A stretch of DNA of 64,000 bases from Pseudoips prasinana (GCA_951640165.1 OX621263.1:2130501-2194500); one strand, 5' to 3'. Positions 39,748 through 50,939 are shown, numbered from the stretch's first letter. Program-made: numbers and translations. The notes: a model not told the origin generated them from the letters alone.

Positions 39748-41846
39748 AGCTGGTGCCCGCGACTTCGTCCGCGACAATTTTGAATGATTACCAATGTAAC
39801 TACTTACTTCTAGCTGAATCTAAAAAAAATACTTTTAAAAGAAATAAGCAATATAAATTTAAGAAAACCTAACCTATAAATAACCTAGTTAAGAAATAAA
39901 CTAAAGACTACTTTGCTACTGTTATTTAAAAAAAAGACCCGATATCATAAACCCAAAAATATCAAAGAATACATATCAATTGTCCTTAAGTAAAGTCAGT
40001 AAGTAAAATAAAGTAGTATGATAATCAACGATGCATTAATCACAAAGGTAACTCCCATTAGCTTAGGTTGCGACCACGGCATTGATAGGTCTAATATCAC
40101 ATTTTGTGAACGAAACCATAGCGCGATCTAAAACGATGATTACACCATCTACTAACAAAAATATAAACTTTTTAACTTAAAATTAAGATGTGGGCATATA
40201 TTTTGGGTGAGATTTAGGCGATCATCTTTTGATTCAGTTTTGGACTACCTTTTACTTCAAGCATTTATTTATTTTAACCGATATGTCAAATGAGTTCTGC
40301 TATCTGAAACGATATTAACGCCATCTAGTTACAAAATTGTGAACTTGTAGATCAGTAAAATTAAGATGATATTTTTTGGGTGCGATTATCTCGACACGAA
40401 CAATTTATACTACGCTAACTCGAATTTTGGGTAAATTACTTTTTTATCCCAATTTTATTAAATTGACGTTTTTTTTTTAATATGTTATAAAAAATACCAA
40501 CAAAAAAAGAAGTTACAAATCTTATAAAACGCTAAATATTTACTTAGACGACAACAAACACGACATTTTAAGCAATAAGAAACGAATTTCTCTATAATTT
40601 AAGTTAGCGTACATTTTTGGTGTTGACCTATTGAATCAGTTATGGATTACCTTTTTTTATCAACAAATTATTCCCTTGATTGCTTTATTTTTAACTGAAA
40701 TATCAATTTACATGCTTTTAACTCAAAAAAAAAAAACAGATTTTCATACAAACTTACATCCCCTATTTTAGTCGTCTTTAGGGGTAGAATTTCCAAAAGT
40801 CCTGATGATATAATTATAATGTTTAAATGAAAGGCGAAATACCAATTTTCATGAGTTTACCATAAAAAATGTCACATTTTTCATACAAACATCCCCTATT
40901 TGTCACCCTACGTGGTAGAATTCTCGGACATCCTGAAACATATACTTTTAATTTTCAACTGTAATGCTAAATACCAATTTTCATGCGTTTAACTTAAAAC
41001 TTGTTGGCACTTTTTTCATATAAACTTACATCCCCAATTTTACGCCCTTGGGGGTGGAATATTCAAAAATCCTAAAATACATATTTTAATTTTTAACTGC
41101 AAGTCTATATACTAAATCCTTTAACATCAAAATTAAGGACTTTCATAAAATATTTCATCCCTTATTTTAGTCCCTTAGGGGTGGTATTTTCAAAAACCCT
41201 TCTTCAGTGGATGCCTACGACTACTGTCAAAATTCAAGCCCCTAACTCCAGCCGTTTAGACTGTGCGTTGATATGTCAGTCAGGCAGTATACAATTATAT
41301 CCCCTATTTTCCGCCCTTGGCGGTGTAATTTCCGAAAATCCTGAAATAAATGCTATATATCCATGCGTTTAACTTCAAAAATATCGCATTTTTCATACAA
41401 ACTTACATCCCCTATTTTATGACCTTCGGGGTGGAATTTTCAAAAATCCTGAAATATATTTTTTTTATTTTTAACTAAAAAGCCAAATGCTAATTTTCAT
41501 GAGTTTAACTTAAAAATTGGGACTTTTTTAGTACAAACTTACATCCCCTATTTTATGCCCTTGGGGTGAAATTTCCAAAAATCCTGAAACACATATTTTT
41601 TATTTTTAACTGCAAGGCCAAATACCAACTTTCACGCCTCTAACTTCAAAAACGGCAAAGTTTCATACTAACTTGGCACCCCCATTTTACACCCTTAGGG
41701 GTTGAATTTCGAAAAATCCTTCCTTATTCATTGTCTACATTATAAAGAAAACATCTGTGCAAAATTTCAGTTTTCTAGGGTCAAGGGTTTGGGCTGGGCG
41801 TTGATGAGTCAGTCAGTCAGTCAGGACTTCTCTTTTTATTTATATA
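39748..41846 (+). repeat. Dispersed 2.1-kb repeat with internal 140-base units
   Basis: Begins 'ctagctggtgcccgcgactt' and ends 'agtcagtcagtcaggacttc' 'tctttttatttatatag'. From about 40740 to 41740 a unit of about 130-150 bases recurs about seven times ('catacaaacttacatcccct', 'ggggtggaattt.caaaaat', 'cctgaaatatat'). A shorter copy lies inverted at 46900-47790. Confidence 0.7.
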
Positions 41847-41978
41847 GAAAAAGAAATAATGTTACGTAACGTGTTGTAAGAAAGACCCCCTCCCGCCCCT
41901 GTAACGCATCGTAACGTTTTACGAGACCCCCCCGCCCCCCCAAATTGCGTTACGTAATACTTGAACGCTCCCAAAGTA

Positions 41979-42713
41979 GGTAAAAAAACTTTTTAAGTTA
42001 AACGGTTTTATGTTAAACAAACATGGTAATGTTTAAGATATGTACTAAAAGCTAAAAAATAATAAATAGTCGTGGGCATTATAAACATATGCATAGACCA
42101 GACTAAAATAAAACCGTGGGCCACGTCAATTGTCTACAATTATCGATTAAAATGTGCGATAGAAGAATCGTTTAATTCGTCGTTAAGCAATTGGCCCACC
42201 GACGCGACGCCGCGACGGTGAGTAAATTACTTACTATTTTCTTGCTCATTGAAAGTCCGATAGTTATACATTCCATGTAAACAAAAGAGATGTTTCAAAT
42301 AGTTTATCGTTGACCGTTCACACTGTTGTCTGGCGAGGGCTCGCTTCACTACTCGTAGGTCTTTAATCGACAAAACTTATGACTAAAGTAAACACTCGTC
42401 AACAGTATGAAACCCTAAAACTCGCTTATAGGCGAGCTCGCTAGCTTGTTTCCACATTCTAGCCCTACTTGCCACTGGTCCATCGTTGTCGGTTGAACAA
42501 CTGTCTTATTATCACGTGACACTGCAAAACGAACATTTTCAACGATTGTAGACAATTGTCGTGCCCCACGGTTTTATTTTAGTCTAGTCTATGCATATGT
42601 TTATAATGCCCACGACTGTATTTATTTTATTATTTTTTAGCTTTTAGTACATATCTTAAACATGACCATGTATGTTTAACATAAAACCGTTTAACTTAAA
42701 AAGTTTTTATACC
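41979..42713. mobile_element. Fold-back element, about 165-bp arms
   Basis: The left arm 41979-42140 and right arm about 42545-42713 pair closely: 'ctttttaagttaaacggttt', 'aagatatgtactaaaagct', 'cataaacatatgcatagac' and 'aaaataaaaccgtgg' with inverses. The unpaired centre (42141-42544) has no coding frame. It sits six bases from the end of the 38153-41972 element. Confidence 0.65.
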
Positions 42714-42784
42714 AATTTTTATTTTCTAGTTTTTAGTTTTTATTTCGCATTCTGTTTAATTCATTCACTTCATTCATTCAATTC

Positions 42785-43200
42785 ATTCATTCACTCATTA
42801 TTGCAAAGTTTCTTGCCCGTTAGTTTATTGCAGTCTAACTCCTCTATACGTAGTCCCTGCAAAGATCTTACTCTACTAAGAGCCACGTAGGCTTGACCTT
42901 CTTCAAACAGTTTCGCACCTAAGTATACGACTGCGTGATCCACAGTGCTGACCTGCATTTTATGTATTGTAGAACCCCATGATAGTATTAAAGGCAACAT
43001 TCTTCTTTCAGCCGTCCCGTTATTGTACTTAGCTGGAAACTGTATGGCTTTCGGGTGTATAAGATGTACGCCGTCTCTTGCGAAATCACAATTGATATTA
43101 TGGAACTATTAACTAGGTTATCTGCCATTTTGTAGAGGCGGCCATCTTGGATTTCAATTTGTATAAGTAGTACATTGTATTCTGCTTGTTGAGCCCTTTC
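42785..43200 (-). pseudogene. PIF1-type helicase C-terminus (Helitron remnant)
   Basis: Minus strand '[20 protein letters not shown]', '[20 protein letters not shown]', '[19 protein letters not shown]'. These are the last motifs of PIF1-family helicases as found in Helitron Rep-Hel proteins (usually SWALTIHKMQGST and [10 protein letters not shown]). Upstream, 43000-43200 continues in another frame. The rest of the protein is absent. Confidence 0.65.
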
Positions 43201-43224
43201 ATTTGATACCCGTATTGTTGGGAT
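43100..43224. repeat. Tandem unit of the 'ggcggccatcttgg' array, left of RTE
   Basis: 'aactaggttatctgccattt' 'tgtagaggcggccatcttgg' continues across the RTE to 46417-46740, where the unit of about 115-120 bases recurs about two and a half times. Confidence 0.65.
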
Positions 43225-46200
43225 GTATTGGTAGTATTGGCTGTGTGGTGACGGCCTAGAGAATATCACCACCCCCTCTCATCCCGTGGAGGGACGTAGA
43301 AGTCGTCCCGAGGGAATATATTCCAGAGAATGGGCAGCAGCGTTCTCATGAGTACCAATTTCTACCTTACTGCGATCGCCAACCCGTTTGCCAAGCGTGG
43401 CGATTATGGCAGATCCCCTCAAATGAAGGACACAATTAAACCGCGGCCCCCAGTCCCCGGCAGCCCTGCTATTCCCAGCCGTGGTAACAGCCGTGGTTAC
43501 GGCAGGGCAGGGGGTGCTAAGAATCCCCGGCAGATTCCGCGTTACCAAAACCGACGACCTCTGGCCCTGGCAACATACAACACACGCACACTGCGGACCG
43601 ACGAGAAGATGATCGAACTGGAGGAAGAATTGAGCAGGTTACATTGGGACATAATAGGATTATCTGAAGTCCGAAGAGAGGGGGAGGACACGATAATCCT
43701 GAAATCCGGGAATCTGTTCTATTTCCGGGAAGGCGACCAACTTTCCCAAGGTGGTGTTGGGTTCATAGTCCACAAGTCCCTCGTCCACAACATAGTGAAA
43801 ATCGAGAGTGTGTCGACGAGGGTTGCGTACCTTATACTCAGAATCACCAAGCGGTATTCGTTGAAGGTTATACAGGTATACGCGCCGACTTCGACGCACT
43901 CCGACGATGAGGTTGAGGTCATGTATGAGGATATTTCTAGAGCCATACATACCTCGAACTCTTATTTCACTGTGGTCATGGGGGACTTTAACGCGAAGCT
44001 GGGTAAACGATTCGGGAATGAGCTGAAAGTGGGGCAATTTGGAACTGGAGACCGGAATCCCCGGGGCCAAATGTTGGCCGACTTCATGGAGAAGGAGGGA
44101 CTCTTTATGATGAACTCCTTTTTCAAGAAGTCAGAAAACCGCAAATGGACCTGGGTAAGCCCCGATGGTAAAACAAAAAACGAGATAGACTTTATCTTGT
44201 CGACGAGTAGACAGGTGTTCAATGACGTCTCAGTGATCAATACGGTTAAAACCGGGAGCGATCACAGACTGGTGAGAGGCTCATTGAACCTAAATGTCAA
44301 GCTCCAGAGGTCCCGACTAATAAAGTCTACGCTCCGACCTTTACCCATCCACATCCAAAACCCTGAACCCTTTCAGCTCGAACTGCAAAACCGTTTCGAA
44401 TGCCTAGCAGATTGCGAGGCAGTGGACTCATACCATGACAGGCTCGTAGAAGCTGTCCATACGGCTGGGTCTAAGGTCTTCAAGGCCCACCGTACAAACA
44501 GAACCAAAAAGATCTCTGACTATACCCTGCAGCTTATGGACGAAAGACGGAAAATGGTTCTGACATCCTCTGATGATGCTACCAGATACCGGCAGCTCAA
44601 CAGACAGATCTCAAAGTCTTTGACACGCGACACGCGCCAATTTAATACAAATTGTATTAAAGAAGCCATTGAGCGGAACAAAGGCTCTAAAGTGTTTGCA
44701 AGAGAACTGTCTGTTGGACAGAGCCAACTGACGAAGCTGAAGACTGAGGATGGCAGAATCGTCACGTCTAAACCTGAGTTGCTGGGAGAGATCGAGAGGT
44801 TCTATGGACAGCTGTATGCGAAAACCCAGTCACCTGTCGATAGTTGTGCCTCAGATCCCAGAGCACGACTAACCCAACACTTCACCGACGACATCCCGGA
44901 CGTCAGCCTGTGGGAGATTAGAATGGCTCTCGAACAGCTTAAGAACAACAAGGCGCCTGGTGATGATGGAATTACGGCAGAGCTTCTGAAGGTGGGTGGT
45001 ACACCAATCCTACGGGCCCTCCAGAAGTTATTTAACTCCGTCATACTAGAAGGTCAAACGCCAAAAGCATGGCACAGGGGTGTGGTGGTGCTCTTCTTCA
45101 AAAAGGGCGATAAAACCCTCTTGAAGAATTACAGACCCATCACACTGCTGAGCCATGTTTACAAGTTGTTTTCGAGGGTCATTACGAATCGTCTCGCACG
45201 CAGGTTTGACGACTTCCAGCCTCCCGCACAAGCCGGTTTCCGTAAAGGCTTTAGTACCATAGACCACATACATACGCTGCGGCAGGTTATACAGAAGACC
45301 GAAGAGTGTAACCAGCCATTATGCTTAGCGTTTGTGGACTATGAGAAAGCCTTCGATTCGATCGAAACTTGGGCCGTACTGAGGTCTCTCCAAAGGTGCC
45401 AAATCGACTACCGGTATATCGAGGTGTTAAAGTGTTTGTACGAAAACGCCACTATGTCAGTGCGACTCCAGGACCAGAACTCGAAACCTATCCACTTGCA
45501 GCGAGGTGTGAGACAGGGAGATGTTATATCTCCGAAACTGTTCACCGCTGCATTGGAAGATGTCTTCAAGCTTCTGGACTGGAAAGGCTTTGGCATCAAT
45601 GTCAATGGCGAGTACATCACCCACCTTCGATTTGCCAACGATATAGTAGTCATGGCTGAGACCCTTGACGACCTCGGTACAATGCTCGATGGCCTCAGCA
45701 GAGTCTCTCAACAAGTGGGTCTGAAAATGAACATGGATAAGACGAAAATTATGTCAAACATCCATGTTGCACCCACTCTAGTTAAGGTTGGAGACTCTGC
45801 ACTCAAAGTTGTAGAGAACTATATTTACCTAGGACAGACCATCCAACTAGGTAGGTCCAACTTCGAGAAGGAGGTCAATCGTAGAATCCAACTCGGCTGG
45901 GCAGCGTTCGGGAAGCTACGTAATATCTTCTCGTCCCAAATACCGCAGTGTCTCAAGTCGAAAGTCTTCGACCAGTGTGTGTTGCCAGTGATGACTTACG
46001 GAACAGAGACGTGGTCGCTAACTATGGGCCTTATCAGGCGGCTCAAGGTCACCCAAAGAGCAATGGAAAGGGCTATGCTTGGAGTTTCCCTGCGAGATCG
46101 AATCAGAAATGATGAGATCCGCAGGCGAACCAAAGTCACCGACATAGCCCTAAGAATTGCCAAGCTGAAGTGGCAGTGGGCAGGGCACATAGCTCGTAGA

Positions 46201-46405
46201 GCCGACGGCCGCTGGGGTAGAAAGGTTCTCGAGTGGCGACCACGAACCGGAAGACGCAGCGTGGGCAGGCCCCCTACAAGATGGACCGATGATCTTGTGC
46301 GGGTCGCTGGAAAACGCTGGATGCGGATAGCGCAAGACCGGCAATTGTGGAGATCTTTGAGGGAGGCCTTTGTCCAGCAGTGGACGTCTTTCGGCTGATA
46401 TGATG
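43225..46405 (+). mobile_element. Full-length RTE non-LTR retrotransposon
   Basis: 3,181 bases flanked by a perfect 11-bp target duplication ATTGTTGGGAT (43214-43224, 46406-46416). The 5' region starts near 'ggctgtgtggtgacggc', the single ORF fills most of the element, and the very short 3' end carries 'tgatatgatg', a GAT-type tail. The target was a tandem array. Confidence 0.9.
43330..46398 (+). CDS. RTE endonuclease-reverse transcriptase ORF
   Basis: A 1022-residue open frame. APE-type endonuclease: 'ATYNTRTLRT' (about 82), 'GLSEVRREG' (about 112), 'VVMGDFNAKLG' (about 217), 'NEIDFIL', 'SDHRLVRG' (about 310). RT: 'KNYRPITLLSHVYKLFSRVI' (about 602), 'FVDYEKAFDSIE' (about 671), 'GVRQGDVISPKLF', and the catalytic box at 768-771. 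That box is FAND: Asn770 replaces the first of the two Asp of FADD (codon AAC at 45637-45639). The Asp is needed for metal binding, so the enzyme is probably inactive despite the intact frame, unless the base is a polymorphism. The C-terminus has 'WAGHIARRADGRWGRKVLEW'. It nicks DNA and copies its RNA at the target. ATG 43330 lies about 105 bases into the element; a downstream Met is possible. Confidence 0.92.
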   Translation: MGSSVLMSTNFYLTAIANPFAKRGDYGRSPQMKDTIKPRPPVPGSPAIPSRGNSRGYGRAGGAKNPRQIPRYQNRRPLALATYNTRTLRTDEKMIELEEELSRLHWDIIGLSEVRREGEDTIILKSGNLFYFREGDQLSQGGVGFIVHKSLVHNIVKIESVSTRVAYLILRITKRYSLKVIQVYAPTSTHSDDEVEVMYEDISRAIHTSNSYFTVVMGDFNAKLGKRFGNELKVGQFGTGDRNPRGQMLADFMEKEGLFMMNSFFKKSENRKWTWVSPDGKTKNEIDFILSTSRQVFNDVSVINTVKTGSDHRLVRGSLNLNVKLQRSRLIKSTLRPLPIHIQNPEPFQLELQNRFECLADCEAVDSYHDRLVEAVHTAGSKVFKAHRTNRTKKISDYTLQLMDERRKMVLTSSDDATRYRQLNRQISKSLTRDTRQFNTNCIKEAIERNKGSKVFARELSVGQSQLTKLKTEDGRIVTSKPELLGEIERFYGQLYAKTQSPVDSCASDPRARLTQHFTDDIPDVSLWEIRMALEQLKNNKAPGDDGITAELLKVGGTPILRALQKLFNSVILEGQTPKAWHRGVVVLFFKKGDKTLLKNYRPITLLSHVYKLFSRVITNRLARRFDDFQPPAQAGFRKGFSTIDHIHTLRQVIQKTEECNQPLCLAFVDYEKAFDSIETWAVLRSLQRCQIDYRYIEVLKCLYENATMSVRLQDQNSKPIHLQRGVRQGDVISPKLFTAALEDVFKLLDWKGFGINVNGEYITHLRFANDIVVMAETLDDLGTMLDGLSRVSQQVGLKMNMDKTKIMSNIHVAPTLVKVGDSALKVVENYIYLGQTIQLGRSNFEKEVNRRIQLGWAAFGKLRNIFSSQIPQCLKSKVFDQCVLPVMTYGTETWSLTMGLIRRLKVTQRAMERAMLGVSLRDRIRNDEIRRRTKVTDIALRIAKLKWQWAGHIARRADGRWGRKVLEWRPRTGRRSVGRPPTRWTDDLVRVAGKRWMRIAQDRQLWRSLREAFVQQWTSFG

Positions 46406-46416
46406 ATTGTTGGGAT

Positions 46417-46740
46417 TGATAAAACCTAGGTTATCCGCCATTAAAACCTAGGTTATCTGCCATTTTGTAGAGGCGGCCATCTTGGATTTCAATTTTGTAT
46501 AGTACAATGTATTCTACTCGTTGATCCCTTTCATTTGATACCCATATTGTTGGGATTGATAAAACCTAGGTTATCCGCCATTTTGTAGTGGCAGCCATCT
46601 TGGATTTCAATTTTGTATAGTACATTGTATTCTACTTGTTAGGTCCTTTCATTTGGTACCCATATTGATGGGATTAATAAAACCTAAATTATCCGCCATT
46701 TTGTAGCGGCGGCCATATTGGATTTACGATGAAACAGAAT
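46417..46740. repeat. Tandem array 'ggttatccgccattttgtag'
   Basis: Units of about 118 bases: 'tttgatacccatattgttgg', 'gataaaacctaggttatccg', 'ccattttgtag.ggc.gcca', 'tcttggatttcaattttgta'. The array was split by the RTE. Confidence 0.75.
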
Positions 46741-46899
46741 TTATTTAATTGTATTGTCACCAAAACTAAAAGCGTGTACCAAATTTCAGATCAATCGGTC
46801 AACAGAAAGGGGTCAAATTTCAGTTGCTAAATTTGACCCAAGAAAGAATAAATAAAACAAACGGGGTAAGCTAAATAAATAATAATAATAATAATAAAA

Positions 46900-47790
46900 C
46901 CGTTTAATAAAAAGAGAAGACCTGACTGATTGACTAACTCTTCAACGCCCAACCCAAACCCTTCGACCTAGAAAGCTGAAATTTTACACAAATGTTTTCT
47001 TTATACTGTAAACAAGGAATAAGGAAGGATTTTTTTAAATTCAACGCATAAAGGGGTAAAACGGGGGTGCAAAGTTAGTATGAAACTTTGCTGTTTTTGA
47101 AGTTAAAAGCATGAAAATTGGTATTTGGCCACCCAGTTAAAAATTACGTGTTTCAGGATTTTTGGAAATTCTACCCCCAAGGGCGAAAAATAGGGGATGT
47201 AAGTTTGTATGAAAATGTGACAATTTTTAAGTTAAACGCATGAAAATTAGTATTTGGCCTTTTAGTTAAAAATAAAAAATATGTATTTCATCTTATATCT
47301 ATATATAAATAAAAAGAGAAGTCCTGACTGACTGATTTACTGAATCATCAACCCTTGGACCTTCAAAGCCGAAATTTTGCACAAATGTTGTCTTTATACT
47401 GTAGACAAGGAATAAGGAAGGATTTTTTGAAATTCAACCTCTAAAGGGGTAAAACGGGGGTGCAAAGTTAGTATGAAACTTTGCTGCTTTTGAAGTTAAA
47501 AGCATTAATGCATCGTTGATTATTATCCGACTTACTGACTTTACTTTAGGATAATTGATAACTATTCTTAGATTTTATTGGTTGATGATATCGGGTCCTT
47601 TTTTTAAAATAACAGTAGCAAAGTAGTCTTTAGTTTATTTCTTAGCTAGGTTATTTATAGGATAGATTTTCTTAAAATATTGCTTATTTCTTTTACAAGT
47701 TATATTTTGTAGATTAAGCTAGAAGTAAGTAGACATTGGTCATCATTCAAAATTGGCGCGGACGCAGTCGCGGGCACCAGCTAGTCATTA
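46900..47790 (-). repeat. Inverted copy of the 2.1-kb dispersed repeat
   Basis: Reverse order of 39748-41846: starts 'aataaaaagagaagacctga' and ends 'gtcgcgggcaccagctag'. A second start ('ataaataaaaagagaagtcc') at about 47306 suggests two partial copies side by side. Confidence 0.65.
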
Positions 47791-48059
47791 ATAAATAAAT
47801 AGTTAATTTATTATGTTTCACAAACGTTTCTTATTCTTAGTAGGAATTAAGGTACTGACGTATAGGTACCGGGAAGACTGGGATTATGGGATACATTATT
47901 TCCAATAAAACAAGTCAATACGCTGCTATACGTGTATTCAGACTGCCCACATTATATTTGTAACTTATTCTAAAATTACTTACATATATTATAGGTACAA
48001 GTTATTAGGGATAGGAACAGTAATTGGAGAAACAATTTAACCAAAATCTTGCCTTCTTT
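47791..48059. other. No gene seen
   Basis: AT-rich and unassigned. Confidence 0.4.
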
Positions 48060-48740
48060 GCCGTACTATCACCTAGAGCCTCGATATCGATGCACAGAAA
48101 GCGAGGGCAACCATATGGCGAGATAAATTTGCTCCTCCTTTGTTTGTCCCGCCAAAGGAAAAATTACCTCCGGGACATAATTTGCCATGGCCAACCTGGA
48201 GGACTCGTAATAGACTACGTACCCGGGTTGGTAGATCCAAAGAAAACATGTGCAAATGGGATTACATTCCCACATCACAAAACATCTGCGAGTGCGGCGT
48301 GGCACCACAAAGTATGGCACATTTATCTGATTGTCCCTCCTGTCCAGTCTCTTGTTCCCTTCAGGACTTGTATGACGCTTCAGCCAAAGTGATCAGCGTT
48401 GCTCAATTTTGGGAAGATAAATATAATTCTTACCATCGACACGATAAATAAGGTTCTAGGTCTTCTTCTTATCGTGTCGATGGTAAGAGTTATAGCATGT
48501 ATGTAGCAGGGCTTTCTACAAAACTTCTGATTATGTAAGTGACAAAACAGCTTGGGATTGAGTCGCTCTAAATTAACACATTCTTACATTGTATTTAAAT
48601 TTTATGTAAGAAATAAATATTTTAAAAAAGGATTCCTACTGAGTTTTCTGGCAGTGTTTCTCAGTAGCTGCCACGTCATGCACTGCACGGTAGGGTAAAA
48701 AAAATTGACGATTGCACACAAATGTAATGTTTTAACGGAA
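48060..48740 (+). pseudogene. LINE C-terminus with CCHC-like finger and 3' region
   Basis: 48200-48451 reads 'TRNRLRTRVGRSKENMCKWD', 'YIPTSQNICECGVAPQSMAH', 'LSDCPSCPVSCSLQDLYDAS': an NRLRTG.GR...W..... C.CG...QTM.HL..CP block of a LINE C-terminal domain. Then a 3' region with 'ggattcctactgagttttct' and 'gcactgcacggtagggtaaa', repeated at 59255-59475. A hairpin lies at 48423-48493. Confidence 0.65.
48423..48493. repeat. Hairpin, 25-bp arms, at a LINE frame end
   Basis: 'ataattcttaccatcgacac' 'gataa' and its inverse at 48469-48493 with one mismatch, 21-base loop. The left arm covers the last codons of the LINE frame. Confidence 0.85.
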
Positions 48741-48859
48741 AAAATGACTTTTTCATTTAATTTAATTTCATATAGGTATTCTTTTATATATATTATTTTA
48801 TTAATTTTATTATTTCGATAAGAAGAAGTCCTAGAGCCTTATTTATCGTATAATTGCTA

Positions 48860-49082
48860 AAGAAAGTTTGTTACTTCTTTGCGTCTAAACGGCTGGAGTG
48901 ATTTTAATAAAATTTGGTATGGAGTTGAGAGAGCTGACACTCTGGATTAACACATAGGCTATAATTAAGATTTACATTAAGATTAACGCGGTTTAACCGC
49001 GGGGCACAGCTAGTATGTTAGAATGTCAAGTACACAACTCTTTATTTAATAACTAGCTTTGCCCCGCGGTTTTACCCGTGAC
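48860..49082 (+). repeat. Dispersed 'ccgcggggcacagctagt' repeat pieces
   Basis: 'gtctaaacggctggagtgat' 'tttaataaaatttggtatgg' and 'ttaaccgcggggcacagcta'; then 'aactagctttgccccgcggt' at 49051, the target of the next LINE. Confidence 0.55.
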
Positions 49083-49090
49083 AAACTTTA

Positions 49091-50916
49091 ACCTGATGAT
49101 ACGTAATGCTAAACGCCGTCATATTTGCGAAAGTATATCCTCATCAACTCCTGCTGGTATCTGGAAAGTCCTCGGAACTTTAGGTATCGGCAAGTCGCGG
49201 AATTTAGACCTTCCTAGCTCCATTGGTTTAGATGATCTTAATCGTCATTTCACCACTACTTCATCCGTAGATCACCTCACCATAATGCAAACAATCGCCT
49301 ATGTAAATGGTCTAACGCGCCCCAACGTTAAACAGTTTTCTTTTTCTCCAGTCGATTTGAATGAGATCAAGAAGCTAATCCTTTCCATAAAATCCAGTGC
49401 AGTTGGCTGTGATTGTATCAGTCGCCGCATGATCACAGCAATATTAGATCACCTCCTCCCTGTGATCTGTCACGTTGTAAACTTCTCCCTCGATTCCGGA
49501 TCATTTCCCTCCACATGGCGTAAAGCCTACGTCCATCCTCTCCCTAAGACCTCTAATCCCTCTCTACCCACTCACTATCGTCCTATTTCAATCCTTCCTT
49601 TTCTATCTAAAGTACTGGAGTCCTGTGCCCATAAACAGTTCTCAAATTTCATACTTGCCAACAGCCTAATTAGCCCGCTACAATCTGGGTTCAGGCGTGG
49701 CCACAGTACTTCCACTGCTCTCCTCAAAGTGACTGGCGATATTAGGACCGCTATGGAGGATACCAAAGTCACAGTGATGGTTTTGGTAGACTTTTCTAAT
49801 GCTTTTAATACCGTCAGTCACGATATCCTGTTATCCATCCTTTCTTATCTCATGGTCTCGGACAACGCGCTGGAATGGTTTTCCTCTTATCTTCGAGGGC
49901 GCCAGCAATCGGTACGCGTCGGTGAAGCCTCATCGAACTGGTATTACCTTGACACTGGCGTTCCTCAAGGCGGTATTCTCTCTCCTCTTTTATTCTCTGT
50001 TTTTATAAACCTCTTAACGAATGATCTTCAGAGTGCGTATCATCTTTACGCCGATGACCTACAACTGTATACACATGCGAGCATAGACAGTTTGTCAGAA
50101 GCGATCAATAAAGTTAATCTGGACTTAGAATTTATAAAAAACTGGTCGAATAGGTTCGGTGTCACTGTAAACCCAGCTAAATGCCAAGCCATCATCGTGG
50201 GTAGTTCTCGTATGATGAGCCGAGTTGACATCCACAATCTGCCACCTATAATTTTTAACCAATCAACTATACCCATCAGCCGATGTGTAAAAAATCTTGG
50301 CATGCACATCGACACAGCATTTAGTTGGCAGAACCAGGTTTCTAATGTATGTCAGAGGGTCACAAGTGTTCTGCGGAGTCTTTATCGCCTCAAATACTTC
50401 CTGCCCTCAAAAACAAAAGTAATGCTCGTGCAAGCCTTAATCTTTCCTATAATTGACTATGGTGATGTGTGCTACTTTGACCTGAATGCAGATCACCTCA
50501 ATAAACTTGACCGACTTCTTAATAACTGCATTCGATTCATATTCAATCTTCGTAAATATGACCATGTGAGTGACTACCGAGCTCAGCTAAAGTGGTTCCC
50601 TATTCGTCAGCGCAGAACGATGAGAGCCTTAACTACCTTATTTTCTCTTCTACACTCGCCTTCTTCTCCTCTATACTTAACTTCTCAATTCCAATATCTT
50701 CATAACAATCATTCCAAAAATCTTCGCTCTTCTCACAATCGTCTTCTTCAATGCCCACCTCATCGTTCTGATTTCATCCATTCTTCCTTTTTTGTTCAAT
50801 CCATTCTTCTTTGGAACTCTCTACCTACTGAGATCAGGATGGCAAAGAGTAGCTTTTCTTTTAAAAAGAAAATCCGGGAACATATTATGAAAAATATGGC
50901 AGAATCAGCCCAATAG
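49091..50916 (+). CDS. LINE reverse transcriptase, N-terminally truncated but open
   Basis: An open frame of about 608 codons; an ATG at 49078 belongs to the flanking repeat and is not the element's own start. It holds the RT linker ('ICESISSSTPAGIWKVLGTL'), 'SNPSLPTHYRPISILPFLSK', 'VLVDFSNAFNTVSHDILLS', 'GVPQGGILSPLLFSVFINLL' and the catalytic 'YADDLQLY' (about 50048-50071). The C-terminal domain ends 'SFKKKIREHIMKNMAESAQ'. The endonuclease half was lost at insertion. The RT is uninterrupted, so insertion is fairly recent. The clade is Jockey/CR1-related; I cannot fix it. No longer mobile by itself. Confidence 0.8.
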
Positions 50917-50939
50917 CTCTTTTCTATTATAAACTTTTC

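Larger units (their letters stand above)
38153..41972 (-). mobile_element. DNA transposon with long terminal inverted repeats
   Basis: The left end GGGAGCGTTCAAGTATTACG 'TAACGCAATTT' and the right end are perfect inverses over about 31 bases, followed on both sides by C-runs and 'gtaacg' motifs. A 260-codon frame lies on the minus strand at 38647-39429, and a dispersed repeat is nested at 39748-41846. I could not settle the target duplication. Superfamily not assigned. Confidence 0.7.

Noticed and set aside
43279..46344. Many minus-strand and alternate-frame ORFs across the RTE
   Set aside because: Shadows of the real plus-strand endonuclease-RT frame.
46417..46740. CRISPR-like array
   Set aside because: Units are contiguous tandem copies of about 118 bases without unique spacers, in a eukaryotic genome.
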